A DNA stretch of 64,000 bases from Herminiimonas sp. KBW02 (GTDB taxonomy: Bacteria; Pseudomonadota; Gammaproteobacteria; Burkholderiales; Burkholderiaceae_D): contig NZ_QAJP01000004.1 in NCBI RefSeq assembly GCF_003852535.1, forward strand, positions 310,001 through 374,000, read 5' to 3'. The notes under the pieces are model-generated. The model did not search any database and had not been told where the DNA came from. It worked only from the letters and a program-made list of their open reading frames with translations. The translations under genes were made by a program, and so were the position numbers. Numbering within the stretch: the stretch's first letter is position 1; each line of letters starts with the position of its first letter. Positions 15,014 to 25,178 of the stretch are shown in pieces.

Positions 15014-18000
15014 CTTCCATATCGTAGCCGACTGCAACGGTGGTACCTGTTGCAGTGACTTTGCGATAGCCGACGCCGAGTTGCAGTGCTTCACGACCTG
15101 GTTGCACACCTGCGATTTTGAAGGCTGGGCCACCGATGGCGAACGATGCTTCGACCGCCGGTGTATCAGCGAATTCATGCAGGTAACGCGCACGCAGCGT
15201 TGCGCTGGATGAGGCGCTCAGCTTGTTGCTGAACTCTACGCCCAGCACGCTTTGTACCGAGTTGGCGCTGACGTTGCTGACGTTTTGTGCCGAGGCACCG
15301 CCGGTTTCAGTGTAGCTGCCGTTGTCGAGACGGCTGACACGTGCCCCCAGCAACCAGCGACCGCTCCATTTGGTATCCAGTACGAATGGCAGGCCGTATT
15401 CAAAGCGTGCACCGATCTGATTGCCGGAGAATTTGCCGCGCAGGGTTTCGTTGAAGCCAGGAATATTGACCAGACGCTGCGTGGTGTAGCGGTTGCTTGA
15501 CACTGCCAGGCTGGCATCCAGTGTGTAGCTGCTTTCGGTGCGGCTGAAGTAGCCACCAACGTGGAAGGATTTGACGTCGTTGCTGTCGCCGACACCACTA
15601 TCGCGACCATCGCTGCCGGCTTGTGTATAGCCACCGGAAATACCGACCATATCGGATGTGTTCAGATCTGTTTCATAACCGACTGCCAGGCCTTGTGCAT
15701 CGAGATCAAAACCATTCGCACCTTTGCGTGCTTTTTGTTTGGCGAGGGAAGCCAGGCCTTGTAACCAGAAGCGGTTACCAGCTGCATCGCCACCGGCCAG
15801 ACCGGTTTTATTCAGCGCGACCTGTTCACCACCACGCGCTGCATCCATGCGATTGTCGAACGCAGAGAACACGCTGCCTTGCGCCGCTATGGCAGTGGAT
15901 TGTGCTGCGGCATTGGTTTCCGGTGCGAGTTGTGCTGTTGCGTCGGACAAGGCTTGGGCATTCGGCAAGGACTGCAGGGAGTTCAGCAGTTTCAGGCCTT
16001 GCTCGTTGCCAGCCAGGTTGCTTGAAGCCAGCTGGTTCATCGTGCTGGCCAGGTTGCCGAGGTTTTGTGGCACCACGTTGGCCAGGCCGTTTTGACGATG
16101 TGCGACGAGTTGCAGGTCATTGCCGCTGCCTTGCAAGGTATAGGTGTAGAACGCGCCGCTGCCGTTATTGATTTGCAGGTTGGCGGCGCTGGCGGTCAGC
16201 GTACCTGCCGAGATCAGCGTGAAGTTCGCGCCGTCTGCTACCGAGCCCGTGATCAGTGGACGGATGGTTGCGCCGTTGGCGAGGGTGGCTGTGCCAGTCA
16301 CGGTCATGGTGTCGCTGGCATTGTTGGCGCCGATGCGTGCTTCCAGTACACCGCTGGCACCTTGCACGTAGTTGCCGGCGACGGTCACATTACGGAAGGT
16401 TTCGCCTGTCGGCGCTTGCAAGCTACCGTTGACGGTCAGGTCGCCAGTTGCAGTGATGTCGCCGTTGATACGCAAGTTGGCGCCAGCATCGACGCGCAGG
16501 TTATTGGCGTTGGTCACGGCATAGTTGAAGGTGGTATTGCCAGCCAGGACGTTGATGTTCTGGAAGTTGAGTAATTGTCCTGCGTTGAAGGTTTGCGTGC
16601 CTTTGGTTTCCAGTGTGTTGACACCGGTACCGCCGTCCATGCTGCCGATCACAACGCCGCCGAACAGACGCAAGGTGTCGTTGCCGCTACCCATATCAAT
16701 CGCCAGGCCATTCTTGCCTTCGATACGACCATAGTTTTCCAGCACGTCATCGCCTGCGCCCATCTGTACTGCTGCGCCTGCCACGGTGCTGTTGTTTTCA
16801 CCGAGGCGGGTTGCTTCTGCGCCGCCGGTCAAGACACCTGTTGCACCGTTGATGACGGTGTCGTTAAAGCTGCCGACCAGACCGATTGCCACTTTTTTGT
16901 CGCCGATAATCGTGCCGTCGTTGACGATGCGGACGGCAGCGGGTGTTGTGGTTGTGGTGCCGCGGCCAGAGGCCATTGATGTGCCGTCGGAACCGTCGTC
17001 TATCAGTATGCCTTTTGATTGGCCATAGATAGTTGCACCCACATGATTGATGATGGTGCCGCCACCTGCTGCGATACCATCGGCGCCGTTTGGCGCGCCG
17101 CCGGAATCAAAACCACCTGCGCCCAGGCCCTGGATGCGGCCATAATTTTCTACGTAAGCGACGCCGTCAATATCAACGCCGTCACCGTCGCCATTGTTGG
17201 TGGTCAGGCCGAGGTTGCCGTGGTCATATACATTACCAGCGCCTGCGTACTTACCTGTGATGGTGCCGTAGTTGATGACGACGCCATGACCATCCAGACC
17301 GACGCCGGAGCCATTGTTGCCGGTGATGGTGCCACCGGCCATATTGATGACCACCGGGTCGAGAATTGTGACGCCGGATGATGTAACGCCATTCACCACT
17401 TTGTCGAATACCACGCCGTTGGCGTTGACAGACGTCACGATCAGGCGCTCAACGCCGATCAGATTGCTGTCCGCGACTGTGTTTATCGGGTCGCCGCCAT
17501 CCACGCCATGGCGTGGTCCGATGATGGAGCCATAGTTCAGGATGGCGACATTTTTCATGCCATTTTCAATTGCGACACCGTCTGCTGCAGAGGGCGCGCT
17601 GCTCGGACAGCTGGTTGTGCCCAGATAGGTCGGGCACTTGGTATTGACGCTACCGGTCGAGAAGATCTCACCATAGTTGGTTAACAGGGTATTCGAGCCC
17701 AGACGCAAGGCGTCGTCGCCGGTCGAGCTGATGACGGCCAGCTTGTTGGTAGCGGAACCGTTGATGATTTGATTGCCTGTGGTGCTGAAGTCGACGTCGA
17801 CCTTGATGGCGCGCTTGCCGCCAACGGTAACACCTGTTTGCGAAATGGTGCCCTGATTATTGATGACAAAGCTGTCGGTGGCTTTGCCGACGCGTATGGC
17901 TACGTCACCTACGGCATTGATGACGCCGCCGAGGTAATTGTTGATGGTGATGTTGGTCGATGCTGCATTGGCATCGATGCCGCGGCCACCGGTGGCCTGG

Positions 18001-18248
18001 CTGATAGTGCCGTAATTGTTGATGACGGAAGTGCCGGCGTTGACGGTAATCGCGGCATTGCCGCTGGGGGTGGAAACGACCAGGCTGGCACTTTGCTGAA
18101 CGGTGGCGGTCGCTGCAGTCAGCGTTTTGGCGCCGGTATCATTTGTTCCAGTGGCTACGGTGAATTGGGCATATGCAGGCAGGGCAAAAACGGCTTGCAG
18201 CGCCAGAACTAGCGGCAGGGGCCGCAGTTGCAGGTGGTTGAAACGCAT
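14958..18248 (-). CDS. Type V autotransporter with beta-helical passenger
   Basis: This large 1096-residue protein begins with a signal peptide (MRFNHLQLRPLPLVLALQAV, cut after AYA). The passenger, about residues 30-800, is rich in Gly, Asn, Thr and repeated VINYGTI, IINNQGT, NYGRIEG motifs, the pattern of a right-handed beta-helix. The last 270 residues form the autotransporter beta-barrel, from RMDAARGGEQ through alternating strands to the terminal Phe (KAIWNF). Such proteins are secreted to the cell surface and often act in adhesion or biofilm. No protease triad or RGD motif was seen. The 3' end overlaps the convergent hydrolase gene by 56 bases. Confidence 0.9.
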   Translation of the reverse strand: MRFNHLQLRPLPLVLALQAVFALPAYAQFTVATGTNDTGAKTLTAATATVQQSASLVVSTPSGNAAITVNAGTSVINNYGTISQATGGRGIDANAASTNITINNYLGGVINAVGDVAIRVGKATDSFVINNQGTISQTGVTVGGKRAIKVDVDFSTTGNQIINGSATNKLAVISSTGDDALRLGSNTLLTNYGEIFSTGSVNTKCPTYLGTTSCPSSAPSAADGVAIENGMKNVAILNYGSIIGPRHGVDGGDPINTVADSNLIGVERLIVTSVNANGVVFDKVVNGVTSSGVTILDPVVINMAGGTITGNNGSGVGLDGHGVVINYGTITGKYAGAGNVYDHGNLGLTTNNGDGDGVDIDGVAYVENYGRIQGLGAGGFDSGGAPNGADGIAAGGGTIINHVGATIYGQSKGILIDDGSDGTSMASGRGTTTTTPAAVRIVNDGTIIGDKKVAIGLVGSFNDTVINGATGVLTGGAEATRLGENNSTVAGAAVQMGAGDDVLENYGRIEGKNGLAIDMGSGNDTLRLFGGVVIGSMDGGTGVNTLETKGTQTFNAGQLLNFQNINVLAGNTTFNYAVTNANNLRVDAGANLRINGDITATGDLTVNGSLQAPTGETFRNVTVAGNYVQGASGVLEARIGANNASDTMTVTGTATLANGATIRPLITGSVADGANFTLISAGTLTASAANLQINNGSGAFYTYTLQGSGNDLQLVAHRQNGLANVVPQNLGNLASTMNQLASSNLAGNEQGLKLLNSLQSLPNAQALSDATAQLAPETNAAAQSTAIAAQGSVFSAFDNRMDAARGGEQVALNKTGLAGGDAAGNRFWLQGLASLAKQKARKGANGFDLDAQGLAVGYETDLNTSDMVGISGGYTQAGSDGRDSGVGDSNDVKSFHVGGYFSRTESSYTLDASLAVSSNRYTTQRLVNIPGFNETLRGKFSGNQIGARFEYGLPFVLDTKWSGRWLLGARVSRLDNGSYTETGGASAQNVSNVSANSVQSVLGVEFSNKLSASSSATLRARYLHEFADTPAVEASFAIGGPAFKIAGVQPGREALQLGVGYRKVTATGTTVAVGYDMEVRDKYLGHQLTAKAIWNF

Positions 18249-18779
18249 GATATCGGGGGCTCCGGTTGAATAAATTGCCGGATTATGCGTAGCCCAAATG
18301 ACAGCTTGATTACAGTTTTGTTACGGTTTGGTGAACAACAACAAAGTTTTGAAACGGCTGCGGATTGCAGAATAGTCGCCCCGTATACATATGTAAATTC
18401 ATCAGTAAACGTATTTGCAGAGCGGTGCTTTAAGTGTTGTGGTTATAAGCAAATGACAATTCGGTCATTATCAGAACAGCGCCGAGCCTGTATCCTTACG
18501 GGCAATGTTGCCGAGTTTTAAGGCATTCGTTATAATGAGAACCATTCTCAAGTAGTTTGTTCTGACCAATCTCCATCATGCGGCGCAGCTGGCAATACTT
18601 ACAGGCTGGCCTGCTGATGTCTGCGGTAGTTCAGTCCCGACTGGTAACCGACTGGTAAAATACGCGCTCCTTTTTCCGGGAAGCCCGGGAGCATCTGTCG
18701 GCACGCGTCGCAAACTGTTTGCCCGTATGCCTCGCTTGTTTGTACAAAGACAATTTGATATTTAGGATGTATTGATTTT
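18249..18779. other. Intergenic region between autotransporter and fpr
   Basis: This 531-base region carries promoter sequence for the divergent autotransporter, a Fur-box-like palindrome (18532-18550) and the leader of fpr. A 26-codon frame starting at ATG 18578 lies downstream of the Fur-like site but has no ribosome binding site, so I do not call it a gene. TTTAGGATGTATTGATTTT just before ATG 18780 supplies an AGGA-type ribosome binding site at rather long spacing. Confidence 0.5.
18532..18550. promoter_or_regulatory. Fur-box-like palindrome
   Basis: ATAATGAGAACCATTCTCA matches the Fur consensus ATAATGATAATCATTATC at 15 of 18 positions and is itself palindromic. It lies 229 bases upstream of fpr and 284 bases upstream of the autotransporter. 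Which gene it controls is unclear; an iron response is inferred. Confidence 0.6.
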
Positions 18780-19559
18780 ATGGCTGCTTTTGACACTGTT
18801 CGTGTTCTCTCTGTACACCACTGGAACGACACGCTGTTTTCCTTCACCACCACTCGCGAACCAAGCTTCCGTTTTGAAAGCGGCCATTTCGTCATGATCG
18901 GTTTGCCGATCGACGGCAAGAATGTGTTGCGTGCTTATAGTATTGCCAGCCCTGCGTGGGAAGAGCATCTGGAATTCCTGTCGATCAAGGTCCAGGACGG
19001 CGCGCTGACCAAACACCTGCAAAACCTGAAAGTCGGCGATGAAATGCTGGTCGGCCGCAAGCCTACCGGTACGCTGGTTATTTCCGATCTGTTGCCAGCC
19101 AAACGTTTGTTCCTGTTCGGCAGTGGCACTGGTCTGGCTCCGTTCATGAGCATCATTCGTGATCCGGATACATACGAGCGCTTCGACCAGGTGGTTTTGG
19201 TACACGGTGTGCGTCTGGTGAGCGAACTGGCTTATCGTGATTACGTCGCCAATGAATTGCTGCAAATCGAAGGTCTGGGTGAAGAAATCGCGGCCAAGCT
19301 GCTGTACTACCCAACCGTGACACGTGAGCCTTTCGTCAATGAAGGTCGTATCACGACTGCTATTTCGACCGGCAAAATGTGCGAAGACCTGGGCATCGAT
19401 CCTATGAGCCCGTTGACTGACCGCGCGATGATTTGCGGTAGCCCGGATATGTTGAAAGACACGGCCGGTGAACTCGACAAGCTCGGTTTTGAAGTTTCGC
19501 CGGGTATCGGCCAGCCGGGTGATTATGTGATCGAACGCGCTTTCGTCGATCGCGGCTAA
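18780..19559 (+). CDS. fpr: Ferredoxin/flavodoxin-NADP+ reductase
   Basis: This 259-residue flavoenzyme passes electrons between NADPH and ferredoxin or flavodoxin. The FAD domain (about residues 1-100) carries the RAYSIAS motif and GALTKHLQNLKVGD. The NAD(P) domain has GSGTGLAPFMSIIRD, then MICGSPDM, and ends with the aromatic-containing C terminus DYVIERAFVDRG typical of bacterial subclass I FPRs. The length matches the family. It is a single-gene unit bounded by a strong terminator. Its roles in oxidative stress and Fe-S cluster metabolism are known for the family. A Fur-like box lies upstream, making iron control possible. Confidence 0.93.
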   Translation: MAAFDTVRVLSVHHWNDTLFSFTTTREPSFRFESGHFVMIGLPIDGKNVLRAYSIASPAWEEHLEFLSIKVQDGALTKHLQNLKVGDEMLVGRKPTGTLVISDLLPAKRLFLFGSGTGLAPFMSIIRDPDTYERFDQVVLVHGVRLVSELAYRDYVANELLQIEGLGEEIAAKLLYYPTVTREPFVNEGRITTAISTGKMCEDLGIDPMSPLTDRAMICGSPDMLKDTAGELDKLGFEVSPGIGQPGDYVIERAFVDRG

Positions 19560-19603
19560 GTCTTTCGGGATGCGGTGGCAGCGCTAGTTGTCAGCCGTGA
19601 ACC

Positions 19604-19650
19604 TCAAAATGGCGCTGAATGTTGATGCAACATTCAGCGCCATTTTTATT
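19604..19650 (+). terminator. Strong rho-independent terminator after fpr
   Basis: AAAATGGCGCTGAATGTTG and its complement CAACATTCAGCGCCATTTTT form a near-perfect stem of about 18 bp with a 3-base loop, followed by TTTTTATT. The A-tract on the 5' side makes it likely to work in both directions. Confidence 0.9.
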
Positions 19651-19981
19651 GGTTGTAACGCTTCACAATTCTTTACCTTATGGAAACCGGGATTATCTTG
19701 ATAATACCCGGCAGACTCGCTATCTTTAGCTACCGTTAATCCGATGCGTTTATCGCCGGATGCGCGACATTGCCAGCCACGCCATCACGTTTTGGAATAG
19801 CCAGCCAGTCCGGGCAGGAATTGTTCACTATCCGTAATTCTGTTGTCATGCCCATGTTCTAAGGTGGCGCATGTATTGAGTGCCCGTCCCTGAACGCGCA
19901 GTTCGCGCCAGATTTATTCCCGCGTTATAGCAATAGTTATTGACGCTTGTGTATCAACCAATTTAATCGTTCACTTTTCGT
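19651..19981. promoter_or_regulatory. Leader/promoter region of macAB operon
   Basis: No gene is seen here. CCGGGATTATC-TT-GATAATACCCGG (19687-19711) is an imperfect inverted repeat with one bulged base; it could be an operator or a transcribed hairpin. Nearer to macA, TTGACG (19940) and TTTAAT (19962) at 16-base spacing form a good sigma-70 promoter, which would place the start of transcription only about 8 bases before the macA ATG at 19982. Confidence 0.45.
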
Positions 19982-21694
19982 ATGCCTTTGCCCATGAAGT
20001 CCACTTCCTTTTTCGTCGGCCTGCGCCAACGCCTCTTCAGTCGTCGTGCACTGATCGTTCTGTTGATAGTGCTGGTGGGCGCCGCCAGCTACTGGGGCTG
20101 GAAGAAGTTCTATGGCAAAAAAGATCCGCGCGAAATGTACCAGGTCGCCGAAGTACAGCGCGGCGATATCCAGGATCTGGTGACGGCAACCGGTACCGTG
20201 CAGCCGCTGGAGTATGTAGACGTCGGTGCACAGGTGTCGGGGCAATTGAAGAAGCTGTATATCGAAGTCGGCTCGATAGTGAAAGCGGGCGACTTGCTGG
20301 CCGAGATCGATCCGACCGTTTTCCTGGCACAAGTGGATGCGCGCCGTGCGGGTTTGCGCAATCAATTGGCGACGATGAAAGATCGTGAGTCGCAACTGGC
20401 ACTGGCTACGCTGCAATACAACCGGCAGAAAAACCTGATGGCGGCAGATGCCACCACGGCTGATTCCATGCAGACGGCAGAAGCGGCATTGCGTTCAGCC
20501 AGGGCGCAAATCGATGCCTTGCAGGCGCAGATCGAACAGACACAATCAACCTTGCGTGCCGACGAAGCCAATCTTAATTACGCCAAAATTTACGCGCCTA
20601 TGGATGGCACTGTGGTGTCATTGACTGCACGCCAGGGCCAGACCTTGAATGCAAACCAGACGGCACCGACTATCTTGCGTATCGCTGATCTGTCGACGAT
20701 GACGGTACAGACCCAGGTATCGGAAGCCGAAGTCGGCAAACTGCGCAAGGGTATGGAAGTCTACTTCACCACGCTGGGTAGTCAGGGTCGGCGCTGGTAT
20801 GGCGCTTTACGCAAGGTGGAACCGACGCCTACCGTGACCAACAATGTGGTCTTGTATAACGCCTTGTTTGACGTACCGAATAAGAATCAGGCTTTGTTGC
20901 CTAGCATGACGACGCAAGTCTTCTTCATCGCGGCGACTGCGAAGGATGCCTTGCTGGTGCCGACTGCGGCAGTGACGACCAGCCGCGGTAGCAGTGGCCG
21001 TCGTGATCGTAGCGATGGTAATGACCGCAATGCAATTGAGCGCAAAGGAACTGAGCAAAAGGATAGCGCCGCCAGCGACAAGAAAGTCGCAGACAAGAAA
21101 GCAGATGCTCCGGCTCCGCTTAAACCAGCAGTACCTGCAGCTGCAAATGCCGACAAAGCAAAACCCGCTGCAAATCCGTTTGCAAACATGACGCCGGAAG
21201 AACGCCGCGCCGCATTGGAAAAAATGACACCTGAAGAGCGTGAAGCCATGCGTGAGCGTCGCCGTGCCTTGCGTGAAGCAGAGAAGCTGGCAGAGACGCC
21301 AGCGACAGATACCGCAGTCGCTGCGGTTGCTGCTAAAAAAGATGAGGCGAAGTCTGCGAAGGCTGAGAAATCTGAGGCCGGCAATGCCAAAGGGAACCCG
21401 CCAGCTGACGCAGCGGCGGCATCCAGCAGTGGTTTTGCCGAGCAAAGCTCGACCCGCGCAATCCGCACCGGCACCGTCAAGGTAATCGGCAAGGATGGCA
21501 ATATCGAACAACGCAAGGTTGAGCTGGGTGTGACTAATCGTGTGCAGATGCAAGTCCTGAGCGGACTGGAAGAAGGTGACACCATCATCCTCGGCATTAA
21601 ATTGCCGCCGTCTGCCAAGCGTCCGGTTTCACCTGCTAACCAGCAAGGCGGTATGCCGCCAGGCATGGGCGGGCCATCCGGCCGGAGCCGGTAA
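19982..21694 (+). CDS. macA: Periplasmic adaptor of MacAB-type efflux pump
   Basis: This 570-residue membrane fusion protein has an N-terminal anchor (about residues 22-40), a lipoyl/barrel-sandwich hybrid domain ([34 protein letters not shown]), a helical hairpin (about 112-200, with [16 protein letters not shown]) and a beta-barrel ([36 protein letters not shown]). Between VPTAAV (residue 331) and [12 protein letters not shown] (about 495) there is an extra segment of about 160 residues, highly charged and Ala/Lys/Glu-rich, with a tandem MTPEER repeat. Normal MacA proteins of about 370-400 residues lack it. The stop overlaps the macB start. Together they form an ATP-driven exporter of macrolides, peptides or siderophore-like compounds. 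Confidence 0.88.
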   Translation: MPLPMKSTSFFVGLRQRLFSRRALIVLLIVLVGAASYWGWKKFYGKKDPREMYQVAEVQRGDIQDLVTATGTVQPLEYVDVGAQVSGQLKKLYIEVGSIVKAGDLLAEIDPTVFLAQVDARRAGLRNQLATMKDRESQLALATLQYNRQKNLMAADATTADSMQTAEAALRSARAQIDALQAQIEQTQSTLRADEANLNYAKIYAPMDGTVVSLTARQGQTLNANQTAPTILRIADLSTMTVQTQVSEAEVGKLRKGMEVYFTTLGSQGRRWYGALRKVEPTPTVTNNVVLYNALFDVPNKNQALLPSMTTQVFFIAATAKDALLVPTAAVTTSRGSSGRRDRSDGNDRNAIERKGTEQKDSAASDKKVADKKADAPAPLKPAVPAAANADKAKPAANPFANMTPEERRAALEKMTPEEREAMRERRRALREAEKLAETPATDTAVAAVAAKKDEAKSAKAEKSEAGNAKGNPPADAAAASSSGFAEQSSTRAIRTGTVKVIGKDGNIEQRKVELGVTNRVQMQVLSGLEEGDTIILGIKLPPSAKRPVSPANQQGGMPPGMGGPSGRSR

Positions 21695-23694
21695 TGGACG
21701 AGCAGAAGTTGGACGAGCAGATGGATATGGACGTCGTGAGCAACATCACGCGTTCACATGATGAAACGCCGCTGATAGAGTTGCGTGGCGTCACCAAGAC
21801 CTACCGCAATGGCGGGCTCGAAGTCGAGGTATTGCACGGCATCGACCTGAAGATTTATGAAGGCGAATTTGTCGCCATCATGGGCGCATCCGGCTCCGGC
21901 AAATCGACGCTGATGAATATCCTTGGTTGTCTGGATCGACCGACGAGCGGTAGTTATCACTTCATGGGGCGTGATGTTTCCGGCTTTGAGCGTGATGAGC
22001 TGGCAATGTTGCGGCGTGATGATTTCGGCTTTGTGTTCCAGAGCTATAACCTGATCGCTTCAGCCAGTGCGGCAGAGAACGTCGAAGTGCCGGCCATGTA
22101 TTCCGGTTTGCCGCCAGCTGAGCGGCATGCACGGGCACTCGCCTTGCTGACGGAATTGGGGCTGGAAGAACGTTCGCATCACAGACCGAATCAATTGTCT
22201 GGCGGTCAGCAGCAACGGGTGTCTATCTCGCGTGCCCTGATGAATGGCGGACGCATCATCCTGGCCGATGAACCTACCGGTGCGCTGGATAGTAAAAGCG
22301 GACAGGATGTGATGAAGCTGCTGGCTGATTTGTCGGCACGTGGCCATACCGTTTTGCTGATTACGCATGCGAAGGAAGTGGCCGACCACGCACAGCGCCT
22401 GATCGAGATCAAGGATGGGCACATCCTGTCCGATCCCGGCCCAGCACAAAAAATGCCGACACAGGCAGAGTTCGTACGGCCCCTGGTAACAGGTGTCGGC
22501 TCACGTCTGGGCGATATGCTGGAAGCGGCCAAGATGGCTTTGCGTTCCTTGCGTGCAAATTTTTTTCGCTCTGTATTGACGCTGCTCGGTATCGTAATTG
22601 GTGTGGCTTCGGTGATTGCCATGCTGGCGATCGGTGACGGTGCCAAGGCAGAAGTGGTTGAGCGCATCAGTGCGATGGGCTCCAATTTGCTGCTGGTACG
22701 ACCTGGGGTACCTAATCAGCGCGGCTTCAATAGTACGGCGACGCTGGTGGTCGAAGATGTACGCGCAATCGATGAGTTGCCGAATGTGCTGGCCGCAGTG
22801 CCGGAGCAGAGCAGCAGTGTGACCTTGCGTTTTGGTACGTCGGATACCTCGACCAGTGTGACAGGTACTTCTGCCAAGTTCCCACTGGCACGGCAATGGC
22901 CGGTGGAGAAGGGCACATTCTTCAGTGAGGAAGATGAATCGAATTACGCCGCCGTTGCAGTGCTTGGCAAGACAGTGGCAACCGCCTTGTTTGCGGATGA
23001 AAATCCGATCGGTGAGTTTGTTTTGGTCAACAACCTGCTATTCCAGGTGGTAGGTGTGATGTCGGAACGCGGTGCATCACCTATGGGTTCGGATCAGGAT
23101 GATGTGGTGTTCGTGCCTTACTCCACCAGCAGCTTGCGTTTGTCGGGCCAGCGTTATCTGCGCAACGTGACGGTGGCGGTCGAAAACGTCGATCACATAG
23201 ACGACACGCAGGAAGAAGTTGACAAGCTGCTGCTGGAACGTCACGGCACCGTCGATTACCAGATCCGCAATATGGCCTCCATCATGGAGGCGATGGAGCA
23301 GACGCAGAATACGCTGACCATCCTGCTTGGTTCGATAGCGGCGATCTCGTTACTGGTCGGCGGCATAGGTGTGATGAACATCATGCTGGTATCCGTCACT
23401 GAGCGTACCCGCGAAATCGGGATCCGCATGGCGACCGGTGCGCGTGAGGCCAACATCATGCAGCAGTTCCTGATCGAAGCGGTGGTGGTATCGGCGATAG
23501 GTGGTGCGATAGGTGTCATCGGCGGGCTGGCGACAGCAGCTGTGATAGACGCCTTCGGCACGCCTATCAAATATTCGCTGACTCCGGTGGTGCTGGCCTT
23601 TGGCTGTGCATTCATGACGGGTTTGGTGTTTGGTTACCTGCCTGCGAAGAAAGCAGCGCAACTCGACCCTGTGGTCGCCTTGTCGGCAGAATGA
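21694..23694 (+). CDS. macB: MacB ABC transporter (ATPase-permease fusion)
   Basis: This 666-residue protein fuses an N-terminal ABC ATPase to a FtsX-type permease. The ATPase has Walker [10 protein letters not shown], the Q-loop GFVFQSYNL, the signature [11 protein letters not shown] and Walker [13 protein letters not shown]. The permease has one helix at about residues 285-310 ([17 protein letters not shown]), a large periplasmic domain, and three C-terminal helices including [24 protein letters not shown], which is diagnostic of MacB. The ATG overlaps the macA stop (TAATG). MacB works as a mechanotransmission pump with MacA and an outer membrane channel, encoded next. Confidence 0.93.
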   Translation: MDEQKLDEQMDMDVVSNITRSHDETPLIELRGVTKTYRNGGLEVEVLHGIDLKIYEGEFVAIMGASGSGKSTLMNILGCLDRPTSGSYHFMGRDVSGFERDELAMLRRDDFGFVFQSYNLIASASAAENVEVPAMYSGLPPAERHARALALLTELGLEERSHHRPNQLSGGQQQRVSISRALMNGGRIILADEPTGALDSKSGQDVMKLLADLSARGHTVLLITHAKEVADHAQRLIEIKDGHILSDPGPAQKMPTQAEFVRPLVTGVGSRLGDMLEAAKMALRSLRANFFRSVLTLLGIVIGVASVIAMLAIGDGAKAEVVERISAMGSNLLLVRPGVPNQRGFNSTATLVVEDVRAIDELPNVLAAVPEQSSSVTLRFGTSDTSTSVTGTSAKFPLARQWPVEKGTFFSEEDESNYAAVAVLGKTVATALFADENPIGEFVLVNNLLFQVVGVMSERGASPMGSDQDDVVFVPYSTSSLRLSGQRYLRNVTVAVENVDHIDDTQEEVDKLLLERHGTVDYQIRNMASIMEAMEQTQNTLTILLGSIAAISLLVGGIGVMNIMLVSVTERTREIGIRMATGAREANIMQQFLIEAVVVSAIGGAIGVIGGLATAAVIDAFGTPIKYSLTPVVLAFGCAFMTGLVFGYLPAKKAAQLDPVVALSAE

Positions 23695-23695
23695 A

Positions 23696-25114
23696 ATGAA
23701 ATCCATGAAGACACGTTTTACTTTCCATCGTACCCGCCTGGCACTGGCCGTCGCTGCCGTGCTGGCCCTGAGCGCCTGCGCCGGGCGCATAGATGCAACC
23801 AGACCGAATCTCGACATGCCGGCCAGCTGGGCGGTATCCTCGTCTGCCACCGCCGAGTTGCAGCGTGACTGGTGGCGTGGCTTTGGTTCAGATGAATTGT
23901 CGGGCCTGATCGATCAGGCACTGGCCAACAATCCTGATTTGAACATTGCCGCGGAGCGCGTGACGCAGGCCGAGATTACGGCGCGTCTGGCAGGTGCCTC
24001 TTTATTTCCGTTGCTGACCGTCAGCGCGAATACCGGTGTCGGTTCCAACAAGCCGGGTGTAACGCCTACCGGCTGGACCAGGACAGAAAACACCGGTGTC
24101 GCGCTCAGCGTCGCCTATGAAGTCGATGTGTGGGGTCGTGTCGCCGCAGTGGCCAGCGGTGCCAATGCGACGCTGAATGCCAGCCGTTACGACATGGAAA
24201 CCGTGCGCCTGACGCTGACGACAGGGGTGGCGAATGCCTACTTTCAGACCCTGGCTTTGCGCGTGCGTCTGAAAGTGGCGCAAGAGAACCTGGCGATCGC
24301 CGAAAAAGTCTATTCGATCGTGGAGGCACGTTATCGTTATGGTTCAGCCTCGGCTCTCGATATGAGCCGTCAGCGCGGCACAGTGCTGGCACAACGCAAC
24401 ATCTTGCTGCCGTTGCAGGTACAGGAGCGGCAGACGGTCAGTGCTTTGGCGATTTTGCTCGGACGCCAGCCGCAGGCTTTGCAGGTCGTGGCGCAGGATC
24501 TGAATGCATTGACGGTGCCGGAGGTCAGTCCGGGCCTGCCTTCCACGCTGATTACGCGCAGGCCGGATCTGGCTAGTGTGGAAGCACAGCTGTATGCAGC
24601 TGATGCCAATGTGACAGCTGCGCGTGCGGCTTTGCTGCCGACGATTTCATTGACCGGCAGTGCAGGTAATTCCAGTGCCGCGTTGCTGGCGCTCGGTAAT
24701 CCTGCATACAGCGTCGGATTGACTGCCAGCTTCGTGCAGACGCTGTTCGACGGCAATCGTTTGCGCCTGCAAGTGCAAACCAGCGAATCAGTGCGTCGTC
24801 AGCTGGTCGAGAGTTATCGTCGTACCGTCTATGCATCGCTGAAAGAAGTGGATGATGCACTCAGCAATGCCAGCCGCAATCTGGCGCAGGAGCAGGCGCA
24901 AATCGAAATCAGAAAAGAAGCGCGACGTGCATTGCAGTTGTCTGAGTTGCGTTATCGCGAAGGTGCGGATGATTTGAACACACTGCTGGATGCACAGCGT
25001 ACCTTGTTCACGGCTGATGACCAGTTGGCGCAACTGAGGTTGTTGCGCCTGACCGGGACGACCGATGTTTTCAAATCACTGGGTGGCGGCTGGAGCAGGA
25101 CGCCGGCGCAGTAA
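23696..25114 (+). CDS. Outer membrane efflux lipoprotein (NodT/TolC family)
   Basis: This is a 472-residue outer membrane factor. The signal peptide (MKSMKTRFTFHRTRLALAVA) ends in lipobox LSACAG. The mature protein contains two OEP repeats with the usual helical signatures (WWRGFGSDELSGLIDQALANNPDLNIAAERV near the start, LYAADANVTAARAALLPTISLTGSAG in the middle, ALQLSELRYREGADDLNTLLDAQRTLF near the end). The ATG at 23696 begins 1 base after the macB stop; the longer frame from 23630 lies inside macB. It supplies the outer-membrane channel for the MacAB pump in the same operon. A strong terminator follows. Confidence 0.9.
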   Translation: MKSMKTRFTFHRTRLALAVAAVLALSACAGRIDATRPNLDMPASWAVSSSATAELQRDWWRGFGSDELSGLIDQALANNPDLNIAAERVTQAEITARLAGASLFPLLTVSANTGVGSNKPGVTPTGWTRTENTGVALSVAYEVDVWGRVAAVASGANATLNASRYDMETVRLTLTTGVANAYFQTLALRVRLKVAQENLAIAEKVYSIVEARYRYGSASALDMSRQRGTVLAQRNILLPLQVQERQTVSALAILLGRQPQALQVVAQDLNALTVPEVSPGLPSTLITRRPDLASVEAQLYAADANVTAARAALLPTISLTGSAGNSSAALLALGNPAYSVGLTASFVQTLFDGNRLRLQVQTSESVRRQLVESYRRTVYASLKEVDDALSNASRNLAQEQAQIEIRKEARRALQLSELRYREGADDLNTLLDAQRTLFTADDQLAQLRLLRLTGTTDVFKSLGGGWSRTPAQ

Positions 25115-25128
25115 GCGAGCAGGTGAAA

Positions 25129-25166
25129 AAAACGGCTGCCAGGGAAACCGGGCAGCCGTTTTTTTA
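25129..25166 (+). terminator. Terminator of macAB-OMF operon
   Basis: AACGGCTGCC and GGCAGCCGTT form a 10-bp stem around a 10-base loop, followed by a run of T (TTTTTTTATT). It ends the efflux operon and separates it from the convergent cytX gene. Confidence 0.88.
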
Positions 25167-25178
25167 TTGCTTTTTATT

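Noticed and set aside
18578..18658. 26-codon frame downstream of the Fur-like box
   Set aside because: No ribosome binding site and no similarity to HemP or other small iron proteins.
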